Below are positions 49,201-57,275 of a stretch of DNA of 64,000 nucleotides, piece after piece (position 1 is the stretch's first letter; every line of letters begins with the position of its first letter). This stretch comes from Rahnella variigena (lineage in GTDB: Bacteria; Pseudomonadota; Gammaproteobacteria; Enterobacterales; Enterobacteriaceae). The notes beneath the pieces were generated by a model. That model was given only the letters and a program-made list of their open reading frames with translations, ran no database searches and was not told the DNA's origin. Made by a program: the position numbers and the translations under genes. The stretch is from contig NZ_NSDJ01000001.1 in the NCBI RefSeq assembly GCF_003610915.1, positions 1,178,001 through 1,242,000 on the forward strand, written 5' to 3'.

Positions 49201-50738
49201 GTGACCTGCGCAAACTGCTGACGGAAGTAGTCATATACAATACGCGGACGGCTGGAAAGCACGGCGAATGGCGTGTCGTCGCCCATTGAGCCAACGGCTT
49301 CCTGACCGTTTTCACCCAGTACACGGATGATCTGATCGAGTTCTTCGCTGCTGTAGCCGAACTGTTTCTGGAACGTTTCCAGTAACGTGTCTTCCATCTC
49401 GCGGCTGCCGACCTGATCTTCCGGCAGGTCTTCGAACGGCACCAGACGCTGAACGTTTTTCTCCATCCATTGCTTATAAGGATGGCGGCCTTTCAGGTCG
49501 TTATCGGTTTCCGCGGAGTGGTGGATCTTGCCGCTGCGGGTGTCGATCACCATCAGTTCACCCGGTCCGACGCGGCCTTTTTCGACCACTTCGTCCGGCT
49601 GATAATCCCAGATCCCGACTTCGGACGCACAGGTGATCAGCTTATCTTTGGTGATGACATAACGCGCAGGGCGCAGACCGTTACGGTCGAGGTTACAGGC
49701 GGCGTAACGGCCGTCTGACATCACGATACCGGCCGGGCCGTCCCACGGCTCCATGTGCATGGAGTTAAAGTCGAAGAACGCGCGCAGGTCGTCGTCCATA
49801 TCCGGGTTTTGCTGCCAGGCTGGCGGCACCAGCAAACGCATGGCGCGCAGCAAGTCCATCCCGCCGGCCAGGAACAGCTCCAGCATGTTATCCAGCGAGC
49901 TGGAATCCGAACCGGTTTCGTTCACGAAAGGCGACGCGTCCTGCAAATCGGGGATCAGCGGCGTTTTAAATTTGTACGCGCGGGCACGCGCCCACTGGCG
50001 GTTACCGGTGATGGTGTTGATTTCGCCGTTGTGCGCCAGATAGCGGAAAGGCTGAGCCAGTTGCCAGCGCGGCACCGTGTTGGTCGAAAAACGCTGGTGG
50101 AACAAGCAGATGGCTGATTCCAGACGCAGGTCGGCCAGGTCTAAATAGAAGCGTGGCAGATCCGCAGGCATACACAGGCCTTTATAGATCGTGACCACGT
50201 TGGAGAAACTGCACACATAGAAGTCTTTATCCTGAATGCGTTTCTCAATGCGGCGGCGCGCCATATACAGGCGGCGCTCCATGTCACGCGGACGCCATCC
50301 GGCAGGCGCGTTGACAAAAATTTGTTCGATACGAGGCAGGGAGGAAAGCGCGATTTCACCGAGTACGTCCGGATTGGTCGGAACGTCACGCCAGCCCACC
50401 ACGGACAGCGTCTCGTTTTGCAATTCTTCTTCTACAATGCGGCGGCTCGCCTCAGCTTCTTTTTCATCTTTGCTGAGGAACAACATGCCCACGGCGTAGT
50501 TTTTCGCCAGACGCCAGCCACGTTCTTCGGCAATCATGCGGAAGAAGCGATCAGGTTTCTGTAAATGAAGGCCACAGCCGTCGCCGGTCTTGCCGTCAGC
50601 AAGGATCGCGCCACGGTGTTGCATACGGGCCAGTGCGTGAATTGCAGTACGCACGACCTTATGGCTAGGTTCGCCTTCTATATGGGCGATCAGGCCGAAA
50701 CCACAGTTGTCCCTCTCTTGGGATTTATCGTACAACAT
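46281..50738 (-). CDS. gltB: Glutamate synthase large subunit GltB
   Basis: GltB makes glutamate from glutamine and 2-oxoglutarate. ATG 50738, with GGGGAGG upstream, gives 1485 residues and an 11-residue propeptide before the nucleophile Cys12 (R-D-N-C-G-F-G). The order is: class II glutaminase (12 to about 420), central domain, FMN/synthase domain (about 800-1200) with the 3Fe-4S ligands in C-x5-C-x4-C (K-Y-L-R-I between the first two), and the C-terminal beta-helix with G-x-x-G-x-x-x-G repeats. An upstream start at 50813 has no family support. Confidence 0.97.
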   Translation of the reverse strand: MLYDKSQERDNCGFGLIAHIEGEPSHKVVRTAIHALARMQHRGAILADGKTGDGCGLHLQKPDRFFRMIAEERGWRLAKNYAVGMLFLSKDEKEAEASRRIVEEELQNETLSVVGWRDVPTNPDVLGEIALSSLPRIEQIFVNAPAGWRPRDMERRLYMARRRIEKRIQDKDFYVCSFSNVVTIYKGLCMPADLPRFYLDLADLRLESAICLFHQRFSTNTVPRWQLAQPFRYLAHNGEINTITGNRQWARARAYKFKTPLIPDLQDASPFVNETGSDSSSLDNMLELFLAGGMDLLRAMRLLVPPAWQQNPDMDDDLRAFFDFNSMHMEPWDGPAGIVMSDGRYAACNLDRNGLRPARYVITKDKLITCASEVGIWDYQPDEVVEKGRVGPGELMVIDTRSGKIHHSAETDNDLKGRHPYKQWMEKNVQRLVPFEDLPEDQVGSREMEDTLLETFQKQFGYSSEELDQIIRVLGENGQEAVGSMGDDTPFAVLSSRPRIVYDYFRQQFAQVTNPPIDPLREAHVMSLATSIGREMNVFCEAEGQAHRLSFKSPILLWSDFKQLTTLDSKHYRAETLDLTYDPSEQNMEQFVQKLCDEGEQKVRNGAVLLVLSDRNIAPNRLPLPAPMAVGALQLRLVEKSLRCDANIIVETASARDPHHFAVLIGFGATAVYPYLAYETLAKLVDTQVIEKKYREVMLNYRNGINKGLYKIMSKMGISTVASYRCSKLFEAVGLAKDLCNTCFNGVVSRIGGAGYSDFEQDLLNLSKRAWLKRKTLDQGGLLKFVHGGEYHSYNPDVVTTLQAAVNSGDYDDYKKYAKLVNERPVATLRDLLKVTPKGQPIPVDQVEPAEGLYTRFDTAAMSIGALSPEAHESLAEAMNSIGGRSNSGEGGEDPARYGTNKVSRIKQVASGRFGVTPAYLVNADVIQIKVAQGAKPGEGGQLPGDKVTPYIAKLRYSVPGVTLISPPPHHDIYSIEDLAQLIFDLKQVNPKAMISVKLVSEPGVGTIAVGVAKAYADLITIAGYDGGTGASPLSSVKYAGCPWELGLVETQQALVANGLRHKIRLQVDGGLKTGLDIIKAAILGAESFGFGTGPMVALGCKYLRICHLNNCATGVATQDDKLRRNHYHGLPERVVNYFKFITQETREIMAELGVSQLVDLIGRTDLLTELDGFTAKQNNLDLSAMLATATPHEGKAVYCTESNPAFDKGQLNKDILEQAAPHIDSKQSKAFYFDIRNTDRSVGAMLSGAIAEKHGDQGMAADPVRINFNGTAGQSFGVWNAGGVDLMLTGDANDYVGKGMAGGRIAIRPPIGSAFRSHEASIIGNTCLYGATGGKLFAAGRAGERFAVRNSGAITVVEGIGDNGCEYMTGGIVCVLGRTGVNFGAGMTGGFAYVLDEDGEFRKRVNPELVEVLEVAELAIHEEHLRGLIIEHVQLTASTRGEEILANWPEWAPKFALVKPKSSDVKALLGHRSRSAAELRVQAQ

Positions 50739-51609
50739 AACGTGAACCTCCCCAGGCTCTGCGAGACTCTCACACCAATCGCGAGCGGTCTTATTCACAG
50801 AGTTTGTCCGCAATTTCGCGCACTCTTGCGGTGCGTTGATTGCCCGGACATCTCCGTCAAAGGCCTCTCGTGATGGTTCTCACAAGTGGTGGTTGACTTG
50901 TTTTAATGAGGGAGTCTTCAATTACTGCATAAATATGACGAGTTGCTCACCCGTCGAGATTGCTTCCAGCGGACTCCCAACTTAGCGAGAAAGCCCCATC
51001 AGGTCAAATGGCGAATTAACTTATATTAAAAGTGATATAAAAGAGTTTAACTCATTGATATATAAAAATTAGATTGCCTTTTTAATGGCATAATATCGGT
51101 GTGGTAAAGCGTGCAAAGTGTGAGCTGACTCACTATAGGAAAAGCTTCAGATCTCCGCACCGTGCTGGCAGGTGCTTAATTACCAGTATTTTATACTGGA
51201 AAACTCTGCGGGCATGCGGTTTGTCACTGTTTTTAACGTGACAGTAATAATGTGTCTGAGCGGGGTTTGTAATAAGAATTATTCATATTGCCGGGAATGA
51301 CTTTATTTGCAGTAATAATGAATAGTTATGCCTGCGCCAAAAGCGCCGAGAGGGAAAGAATTCGGAGGATTAAAGGAAAAGATGTTAGCCACAGGGCATT
51401 TGGCGACTTTATCAGCCTGATAAAGCCGGCCGATATTAATAATATCACCCTGTAAAATAGTCAATAACTCTGCCCTTATTTCCTGCATTGCACCATGACC
51501 AGCCCTTGTTCGGTGCATCTCACAAACTTCACGCTCAATGATGACCCCGCCATCACGCCGGGGAGGTTTTGCGGTATGATTCAGGCGTCTTCGTTTTAAG
51601 GGAACCGTT
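50739..51609. promoter_or_regulatory. Long gltB-arcB intergenic region
   Basis: The 871-base divergent gap holds the gltBD leader and promoter on the left and the arcB promoter on the right. An AT-rich block (51018-51105) is a likely site for Lrp/IHF control, known for gltBD in E. coli. TATGAT near 51576 is a candidate arcB -10. E. coli has yhcC in this place; no yhcC-like frame is seen. A minus-strand frame at 51303-51518 (71 codons) has no recognisable features and is not called. Confidence 0.55.
51127..51139 (+). other. T7-promoter-like 13-mer
   Basis: GACTCACTATAGG matches the core and start (-11 to +2) of the phage T7 promoter consensus. The upstream specificity part differs (GAGCT in place of TAATAC). 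The TGAG-CTGA-CTCA inverted repeat overlaps it. No T7-like polymerase gene is in the window, so it is recorded only as a sequence match. Confidence 0.4.
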
Positions 51610-53949
51610 ATGAAGCAAATCCGGGTTTTAGCGCAGTATTATGTCGATCTGATGGTCAAGCTGGGGCTGGTGAGATTCTCACTGCTGCTGGCCTCTGCGC
51701 TGGTGGTGCTGGCGATGATTGTCCAGATGGCCGTCACCATGCTCCTGCGCGGGCAGGTGGAAAGTATCGACGTCGTTCGTTCCATCTTCTTTGGTTTGCT
51801 GATCACCCCCTGGGCAGTCTACTTCCTGTCGGTGGTGGTTGAGCAGCTCGAAGAGTCGCGTCAGCGTTTAGCGCGCCTGGTGGATAAGCTGGAAGAGATG
51901 CGCCATCGCGACCTCGAACTGAATCAGCAGCTCAAAGACAACATTACGCAGCTGAATCAGGAAATTGCCGACCGTGTGAAAGCGGAAGAAGCGCGTCTGG
52001 CAGTGGTCGATAAGCTGAAACTGGAAATGCAGCATCGTGAACAGGCACAGATCGAACTGAGCCAGCAATCTGCATTATTACGCTCTTTCCTCGATGCCTC
52101 ACCAGATCTGGTGTATTACCGCAACGAAGACAAAGAATTCTCCGGCTGTAACCGGGCGATGGAATTGCTGACCGGTAAAAGCGAGAAGCAGCTGATCGGC
52201 CTCACTCCCAACGACGTTTATACTGCGGACATCGCCGAGAAAGTGGTCGAAACCGACGAGAAGGTATTCCGTCACAACGTTTCCCTGACGTACGAACAAT
52301 GGCTGGTCTATCCGGACGGGCGCAAAGCCTGCTTTGAACTGCGTAAAGTACCGTTCTATGACCGTATCGGTAAACGACATGGCCTGATGGGCTTTGGTCG
52401 CGATATTACCGAGCGTAAGCGCTATCAGGACGCGTTAGAGAATGCCAGCCGTGAGAAGACTACCTTTATCTCCACGATCAGCCACGAGCTGCGTACGCCG
52501 CTTAACGGCATTGTCGGGCTGAGCCGCATTCTGCTCGATACCGAGCTGGACAAAGAACAGCACAGCTATCTGAAAACAATTCACGTCAGTGCGATCACGC
52601 TCGGCAATATCTTCAACGACATTATCGAAATGGACAAAATCGAGCGCCGCAAAGTGCAGCTCGATAATCAGCCGGTGGATTTCACGGAATTCCTGTCAGA
52701 TCTGGAAAACCTCTCCGGTCTGCTGGCGCAGCCGAAAGGGCTGAAGTTTGTGATGGAACCGGATTTGCCACTGCCGCGCAGCATCACCACGGATGGCACG
52801 CGCCTGCGCCAGATCCTGTGGAACCTGATCGGCAATGCCGTCAAGTTCACCCGTGAAGGCGAAATTGTCCTGAGTGTCCATTACGAGCCGAACGATATGC
52901 TGCGTTTTGTGGTGCGCGATTCCGGGATGGGGATCCCGCAGGACGAGCAGGACAAAATTTTCGCCATGTATTATCAGGTGAAAGACCAGAACGGCGGCAA
53001 ACCGGCGACCGGTACGGGCATCGGGCTGGCGGTATCCAAACGTCTGGCACAGACGATGGGCGGCGATATTACTGTCAGCAGCGTGCCGGGTCAGGGCTCC
53101 AGCTTCACGCTCACCGTGCGTGCGCCTAAACTTGATGCACCGGCAGAACAGGTGGACGAAGAAGAAGATATGCCACTCCCGGCGCTGCATGTGCTGCTGG
53201 TGGAAGATATCGAGCTGAACGTCATAGTGGCGCGTTCGGTGCTGGAGAAACTGGGCAACAGCGTAGAAGTGGCCATGAACGGGCACGACGCGCTGGAGAT
53301 GTTTGATCCTGACGAATTTGATCTGGTCTTGCTGGATATTCAGCTGCCGGATATGACCGGTCTGGATATCGCCCGTAAGTTACGCACTGATTACGCCGGT
53401 AAGCATCTGCCGCCGCTGATTGCGCTGACGGCGAACGTGTTGAAAGACAAAAAAGAATATCTTGATGCAGGAATGGACGACGTGCTGAGCAAGCCGCTGT
53501 CTGTTTCCGCGCTGACTGCGATGATCCAGCAGTTTTGGGATCATCAGCCTGAAGTTTCCGTTTCAGAAAAGGAGCCTGTAGTGATGAAAGACAGCGAATC
53601 GTTGCTTGATACCGCCATGCTTGAGCAGTACATCGATCTGGTGGGCGCGAAACTGATTTATCAAAGTGCAGATATGTTTGAAAAGATGATGCCGGGTTAT
53701 CTCGCGGTTCTCGATTCAAACATGACGGCGCGCGACCAAAAAGGCATTGCAGAGGAAGGGCACAAAATCAAAGGTGCTGCGGGTTCCGTTGGCCTGAAGC
53801 ATTTACAGCAACTGGCGCAACAGATTCAGACCCCGACGCTGCCGGCGTGGTGGGATAACGTACAAGAATGGATTGATGAGCTGAAGGCCGAGTGGCGCAA
53901 TGACATCAAAGTGTTACGCGACTGGACAGCAAACGCTGAAAAAAAATAA
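51610..53949 (+). CDS. arcB: Aerobic respiration sensor kinase ArcB
   Basis: ArcB is the tripartite hybrid kinase that senses quinone redox state and phosphorylates ArcA. The 779 residues contain two membrane helices (about 23-45 and 58-78), a linker coiled coil, a PAS domain (about 155-265), the kinase core with His292 in S-H-E-L-R-T-P-L-N-G and G-T-G-I-G-L-A, a receiver with Asp576 in L-L-D-I-Q-L-P-D, and a C-terminal HPt with His718 in G-H-K-I-K-G-A-A-G. Its 3' end overlaps the terminator of arcZ. Confidence 0.98.
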   Translation: MKQIRVLAQYYVDLMVKLGLVRFSLLLASALVVLAMIVQMAVTMLLRGQVESIDVVRSIFFGLLITPWAVYFLSVVVEQLEESRQRLARLVDKLEEMRHRDLELNQQLKDNITQLNQEIADRVKAEEARLAVVDKLKLEMQHREQAQIELSQQSALLRSFLDASPDLVYYRNEDKEFSGCNRAMELLTGKSEKQLIGLTPNDVYTADIAEKVVETDEKVFRHNVSLTYEQWLVYPDGRKACFELRKVPFYDRIGKRHGLMGFGRDITERKRYQDALENASREKTTFISTISHELRTPLNGIVGLSRILLDTELDKEQHSYLKTIHVSAITLGNIFNDIIEMDKIERRKVQLDNQPVDFTEFLSDLENLSGLLAQPKGLKFVMEPDLPLPRSITTDGTRLRQILWNLIGNAVKFTREGEIVLSVHYEPNDMLRFVVRDSGMGIPQDEQDKIFAMYYQVKDQNGGKPATGTGIGLAVSKRLAQTMGGDITVSSVPGQGSSFTLTVRAPKLDAPAEQVDEEEDMPLPALHVLLVEDIELNVIVARSVLEKLGNSVEVAMNGHDALEMFDPDEFDLVLLDIQLPDMTGLDIARKLRTDYAGKHLPPLIALTANVLKDKKEYLDAGMDDVLSKPLSVSALTAMIQQFWDHQPEVSVSEKEPVVMKDSESLLDTAMLEQYIDLVGAKLIYQSADMFEKMMPGYLAVLDSNMTARDQKGIAEEGHKIKGAAGSVGLKHLQQLAQQIQTPTLPAWWDNVQEWIDELKAEWRNDIKVLRDWTANAEKK

Positions 53950-54052
53950 CCCCAGCCGAGGCCGGGGTGCGCGAATACTGCGCCAACACCAGGGAAAGAG
54001 GTAACCCACGATAGTTTTTAGGGTTCGGTTTTCGCAGGTCTTGGAATTCAGT
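53940..54052 (-). ncRNA. arcZ: Small RNA ArcZ
   Basis: The minus strand carries the conserved 3' half of the Hfq-dependent sRNA ArcZ: CCCTGGTGTTGGCGCAG and then TATTCGCGCACCCCGG, a terminator stem CCCCGGCC/GGCTGGGG and a U7 tract. It converges on arcB and overlaps its last codons, the E. coli position. ArcZ activates rpoS and represses flhDC and others through the C-T-G-G-T-G-T-T-G-G seed region. The 5' end is estimated from promoter-like boxes and may be off by about 10 bases; the 5' half has diverged from E. coli. Confidence 0.92.
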
Positions 54053-54054
54053 CT

Positions 54055-54092
54055 TAAAGTCTAATACATCCTGTAGCAATCAACATAACAAA
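54055..54092 (-). promoter_or_regulatory. arcZ promoter with ArcA-like site
   Basis: On the minus strand TTGATT is followed 14-17 bases later by TAGACT or ACTTTA, giving a possible sigma-70 promoter for arcZ. The preceding TTGTTATGTTGATT resembles an ArcA box (GTTAATTAA-type repeats), fitting the known repression of arcZ by ArcA in E. coli. Confidence 0.5.
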
Positions 54093-54845
54093 TATAAGCA
54101 GAACTGTTACAACATTCATTAAAAACTGTGATGTAGATTAGTCTTTGTCTATACAAAACATCAAGCCTTTATCGCAGGATTTTTGACAGAATACAAATGA
54201 ACCCTACTGATGTTGTACTGGTGACATGCAATTTTACTTATGGAAGTGAACAATCACAGGCTGTTTAGCCAGTGATTTTGCAACATAACCGGCTATGAAA
54301 CCGGTTGTCTAAAATGCAAAATCACTGGTAAATGATTGTAATTCATCGGTTATGGGTGATTTTTTCCTAAATGCTATTTTCGTGGACGAAAGAGATCTGG
54401 AATTTATTTCAAATGAAAAAATTTCACTTAGGTTACTGCATTTTTTGTCTGTGAAAAAGACGTACACACTGCTGATTTGTTATGGTTTACAGGTGGCGGA
54501 TTTGGCTTAGGGGGTTCGCCTGATGTGGAATAATCGATGAGAATTTATTCACTTTCCCAATCGATATACATAAGACTTGCTTACGTATTGTTTGCAAATC
54601 TTTTCACAAACTTTTTACTTTGTCGTTTAAAAATGCATCGGCATGAAAAAAGCAGGAATTTCAGGCAGTTTTCCGGAACTCCTTGATGGTAGTGGGTAAA
54701 TAGGAATTTTCCGCTCTGAATGTAAGCAAAAGTTTCATTCATATTGCTCAATTGTTAGCAGTATTAATTTGCATTTCGCTAGCCTGAACTTGCAGATTAT
54801 TCTCGAGATTGATTAGATGGTCGGATGTGTTGTGGAAAGCGTTAA
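54093..54845. other. AT-rich gene-free region between arcZ and mtgA
   Basis: About 750 bases of AT-rich sequence have no credible gene. E. coli has elbB at this place. It contains the nested palindrome at 54269-54328 and the mtgA promoter; no strong promoter boxes can be fixed by eye. Confidence 0.55.
54269..54328. repeat. Nested 60-bp palindrome
   Basis: CCAGTGATTTTGCA (54269-54282) recurs inverted as TGCAAAATCACTGG (54315-54328). Between them AACCGG and CCGGTT (54287-54306) form an inner stem. The arms are perfect over 14 bp. It may be a cruciform, a transcribed hairpin or a residue of a mobile repeat. Confidence 0.8.
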
Positions 54846-55568
54846 ATGAATAAAATTACTCGAAAGGGCCTTTTGCGCAAGCCGGCCTTATGGCTGAAAC
54901 GTTCGCTGATACTGTTACTCTGCTTATGGGTAGCGGGCATTCTTCTTTTTTCATTTCTGCCGGTCCCTTTGTCCGCAGTCATGGTGGAGCGGCAGGTTTC
55001 AGCCTGGCTGACCGGTGATTTTGGCTATGTCGCACATTCAGACTGGGTGCCGATGAGTGAGATTTCCTCACCAATGGCGCTTGCAGTGATGGCTGCTGAA
55101 GATCAGAAATTCCCTGAGCACTGGGGTTTTGATGTGGATGCAATCCAGTCCGTTCTGGATAAAGATGGCGGCAAAATGCGCGGTGCCTCTACGTTATCCC
55201 AGCAAACTGCCAAGAACCTGTTCCTTTGGGATGGCCGCAGTTGGGTGAGAAAAGGGCTTGAAGCGGGCCTGACCGTCGGTATTGAAACAGTGTGGACCAA
55301 ACGCCGGATACTCACTGTGTATCTGAATATCGTGGAATTTGGTGACGGCGTTTTTGGTGTGGAACAGGCTTCGCAGCATTTCTTCCATAAACCGGCCAGC
55401 CGCCTTACGGCTTCTCAGGCGGCGTTGCTGGCAGCGGTGTTGCCTAATCCGCACCTGTACAAAGTGAATGCGCCTTCCGCTTATGTGCTGCGTCGTCAGC
55501 AGTGGATACTGCGCCAGATGAGCCAGCTGGGCGGCGAGTCTTTCCTGCAAGAGCATAAGCTTCATTAG
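54846..55568 (+). CDS. mtgA: Monofunctional peptidoglycan glycosyltransferase MtgA
   Basis: MtgA polymerises lipid II glycan strands and has no transpeptidase domain. The 240 residues show one N-terminal membrane helix (about 18-38) and a GT51 domain with the catalytic Glu in A-A-E-D-Q-K-F, and [13 protein letters not shown], which is the family motif. ATG 54846 is used. A strong terminator follows. Confidence 0.97.
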   Translation: MNKITRKGLLRKPALWLKRSLILLLCLWVAGILLFSFLPVPLSAVMVERQVSAWLTGDFGYVAHSDWVPMSEISSPMALAVMAAEDQKFPEHWGFDVDAIQSVLDKDGGKMRGASTLSQQTAKNLFLWDGRSWVRKGLEAGLTVGIETVWTKRRILTVYLNIVEFGDGVFGVEQASQHFFHKPASRLTASQAALLAAVLPNPHLYKVNAPSAYVLRRQQWILRQMSQLGGESFLQEHKLH

Positions 55569-55590
55569 CACCTGACGTTTTTGAGAAATA

Positions 55591-55618
55591 AAAAAGGACA
55601 GCCTGAGCTGTCCTTTTT
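55591..55618. terminator. Bidirectional terminator between mtgA and dolP
   Basis: AAAAAGGACAGC pairs with GCTGTCCTTTTT around CTGA. T tracts occur on both strands, so it can end mtgA and dolP transcripts. Confidence 0.9.
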
Positions 55619-55637
55619 CGTTATTGCGTTCACGCCA

Positions 55638-56213
55638 TTATTTAACGTAAGTAAACGCCGTGGTGACGTGTTTAACACCGCTGATACCAGCCGCAATGCC
55701 TGCCGCCGATTTACCTTCTTCCTGAGTGACCAGACCCAGCAGGAAGACTTCACCATTTTCAGTGGTCACTTTCACGTTAGAGGATTTCACCGAATCGCTG
55801 GTCAGCAACTGAGAGCGAACTTTGGTGGTGATCCACGTATCCGTTGAAGCAGTGCCCATACTGACTGGCTTGCCTGTACGGATCTCGTTATACACTTCTG
55901 TCGCACCGTCTACACCCACAGCAATCTGTTTGGCGCGGGCAGCCATGTCAGGCGTCGGAGCCTGGCCGGTCAGCAGAACTTTACCCTGATAGGCAGTCGC
56001 CACAACACGGGCTTCATCTTTCAGCTGTTTGTCTTTACTGATGGCATTGGAAACACGGGCTTCCAGAGTGCTGTCATCAACCTGAGTGCCCACAGTACGC
56101 GGGTCAGTGGTCGTTTTGGTGGCCACGCCAGCCACACCAACCACGGCGGCAGCAACACAGCCTTGTAACAGAAGGGCGCTTAACAATACAGCAAAGAGAG
56201 GACTCGCCTTCAT
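55638..56213 (-). CDS. dolP: Outer-membrane lipoprotein DolP (YraP)
   Basis: DolP is a dual-BON-domain lipoprotein that maintains outer-membrane integrity and acts at the division site. The 191-residue precursor has a lipobox L-L-Q-G-C with the lipidated Cys19. Two BON domains follow (about 45-115 and 120-190), with G-K-V-L-L-T-G-Q-A and G-E-V-F-L-L-G-L-V as the repeated cores. It is next to diaA as in E. coli. Confidence 0.96.
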   Translation of the reverse strand: MKASPLFAVLLSALLLQGCVAAAVVGVAGVATKTTTDPRTVGTQVDDSTLEARVSNAISKDKQLKDEARVVATAYQGKVLLTGQAPTPDMAARAKQIAVGVDGATEVYNEIRTGKPVSMGTASTDTWITTKVRSQLLTSDSVKSSNVKVTTENGEVFLLGLVTQEEGKSAAGIAAGISGVKHVTTAFTYVK

Positions 56214-56222
56214 TGGATCTCC

Positions 56223-56813
56223 TTAATCGTCCTGGTGTGGGAACAGCGTATTATCTATCAGGTCACAGAGACAGTTAACTGTGAGCATATGCATTTCCTG
56301 AATACGGGCGCTGCGATGGGAGGGAATACGGATCTCAACATCGTGAGGCCCCAGTAAACCCGCCAGTTCACCGCCGTCATAACCCGTCAATGCGACAATT
56401 GTCATATCGCGGGTCACCGCTGCTTCAACGGCTTTGACAATATCACGGCTGTTGCCGCGGGTAGAAATAGCCAGCAGAACATCACCCGCCTGACCTAAGG
56501 CGCGCACCTGTTTGGCATAGATTTCTTCATGCAGTCGATCGTTAGCAATCGCGGTCAGCACAATGTTATCTGCACATAGTGAGATTGCAGGAAGGCTCGG
56601 ACGTTCAGTTTCAAAACGATTAATCAGACTGGCGGAAAAATGCTGAGCATTCGCCGCAGAGGTGCCGTTGCCGCAGCACAGAATTTTATTGCCGTTGAGC
56701 AGCGATTGCACCAGCGTCATCGCGGCGCGTGAAATCGCGTCAGGCAAGGCTTCTGCCGCTGCAATCTGAGTTTGAATACTTTCTGTAAAGCAGACTTTGA
56801 TTCTATCCAGCAC
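56223..56813 (-). CDS. diaA: DnaA initiator-associating protein DiaA
   Basis: DiaA is a tetrameric SIS-fold protein that binds DnaA and promotes assembly at oriC. The 196-residue sequence is almost E. coli-like, with [12 protein letters not shown] and [11 protein letters not shown]. The start codon is GTG at 56813, in the same place as the E. coli start. dolP starts 9 bases after its stop. Confidence 0.97.
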   Translation of the reverse strand: MLDRIKVCFTESIQTQIAAAEALPDAISRAAMTLVQSLLNGNKILCCGNGTSAANAQHFSASLINRFETERPSLPAISLCADNIVLTAIANDRLHEEIYAKQVRALGQAGDVLLAISTRGNSRDIVKAVEAAVTRDMTIVALTGYDGGELAGLLGPHDVEIRIPSHRSARIQEMHMLTVNCLCDLIDNTLFPHQDD

Positions 56814-56843
56814 GGGTTTTCGTCCAGTCAGTCGTCGTAATAT

Positions 56844-57212
56844 TTATTCCGCATTGAATGCATCACGCAGCCATTCTACCTGGCTGCCGGTGATGGCAAA
56901 AACATCAAAACGGCAAGATGATGTGTCAAAGCTTGCATTCTTTCCTGCAAGCCAGAAAGACGCCGCGCGTAACAGGCGCTGCTGTTTTTGAACGGTCACG
57001 CTGGCCGCCGCACCGCCAAAATCAGCGTTACGCCGGTAGCGGACTTCTACAAACACCCAGGTTTGCTGGTCACGCATGATCAGGTCAATCTCACCTGCAC
57101 GGCAGGCCACGTTGGCCGCCACGAAGATTAACCCGGCTCTTTCAAGATAACGACGGGCAAAGGCTTCGTACTTATCGCCGCATGCCCGCGTTTTAGATAA
57201 AAAAGATTTCAT
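56844..57212 (-). CDS. yraN: UPF0102 protein YraN
   Basis: YraN is a 122-residue member of the UPF0102 family with a restriction-endonuclease-like fold; its function is not established. The conserved acidic/lysine core is visible as [10 protein letters not shown] and F-V-E-V-R-Y-R, the usual E-D-xxK-like pattern. It lies between lpoA and diaA, in the same order as E. coli. Confidence 0.93.
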   Translation of the reverse strand: MKSFLSKTRACGDKYEAFARRYLERAGLIFVAANVACRAGEIDLIMRDQQTWVFVEVRYRRNADFGGAAASVTVQKQQRLLRAASFWLAGKNASFDTSSCRFDVFAITGSQVEWLRDAFNAE

Positions 57213-57275
57213 CAGTACGTCCTTGTACTTGTTATGGCTGAACGATCCCGTCTCAGCGGCGCGGCCGGGTTTCTC

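Noticed and set aside
50739..50813. N-terminal extension of gltB by 25 codons
   Set aside because: GGGGAGG lies directly before ATG 50738, and the segment after that ATG matches the E. coli protein (M-L-Y-D-K-S); the extension does not.
51303..51518. 71-codon minus-strand frame between gltB and arcB
   Set aside because: No clear ribosome-binding site, recognised family, signal or membrane segment; it lies in a regulatory gap with mixed composition.
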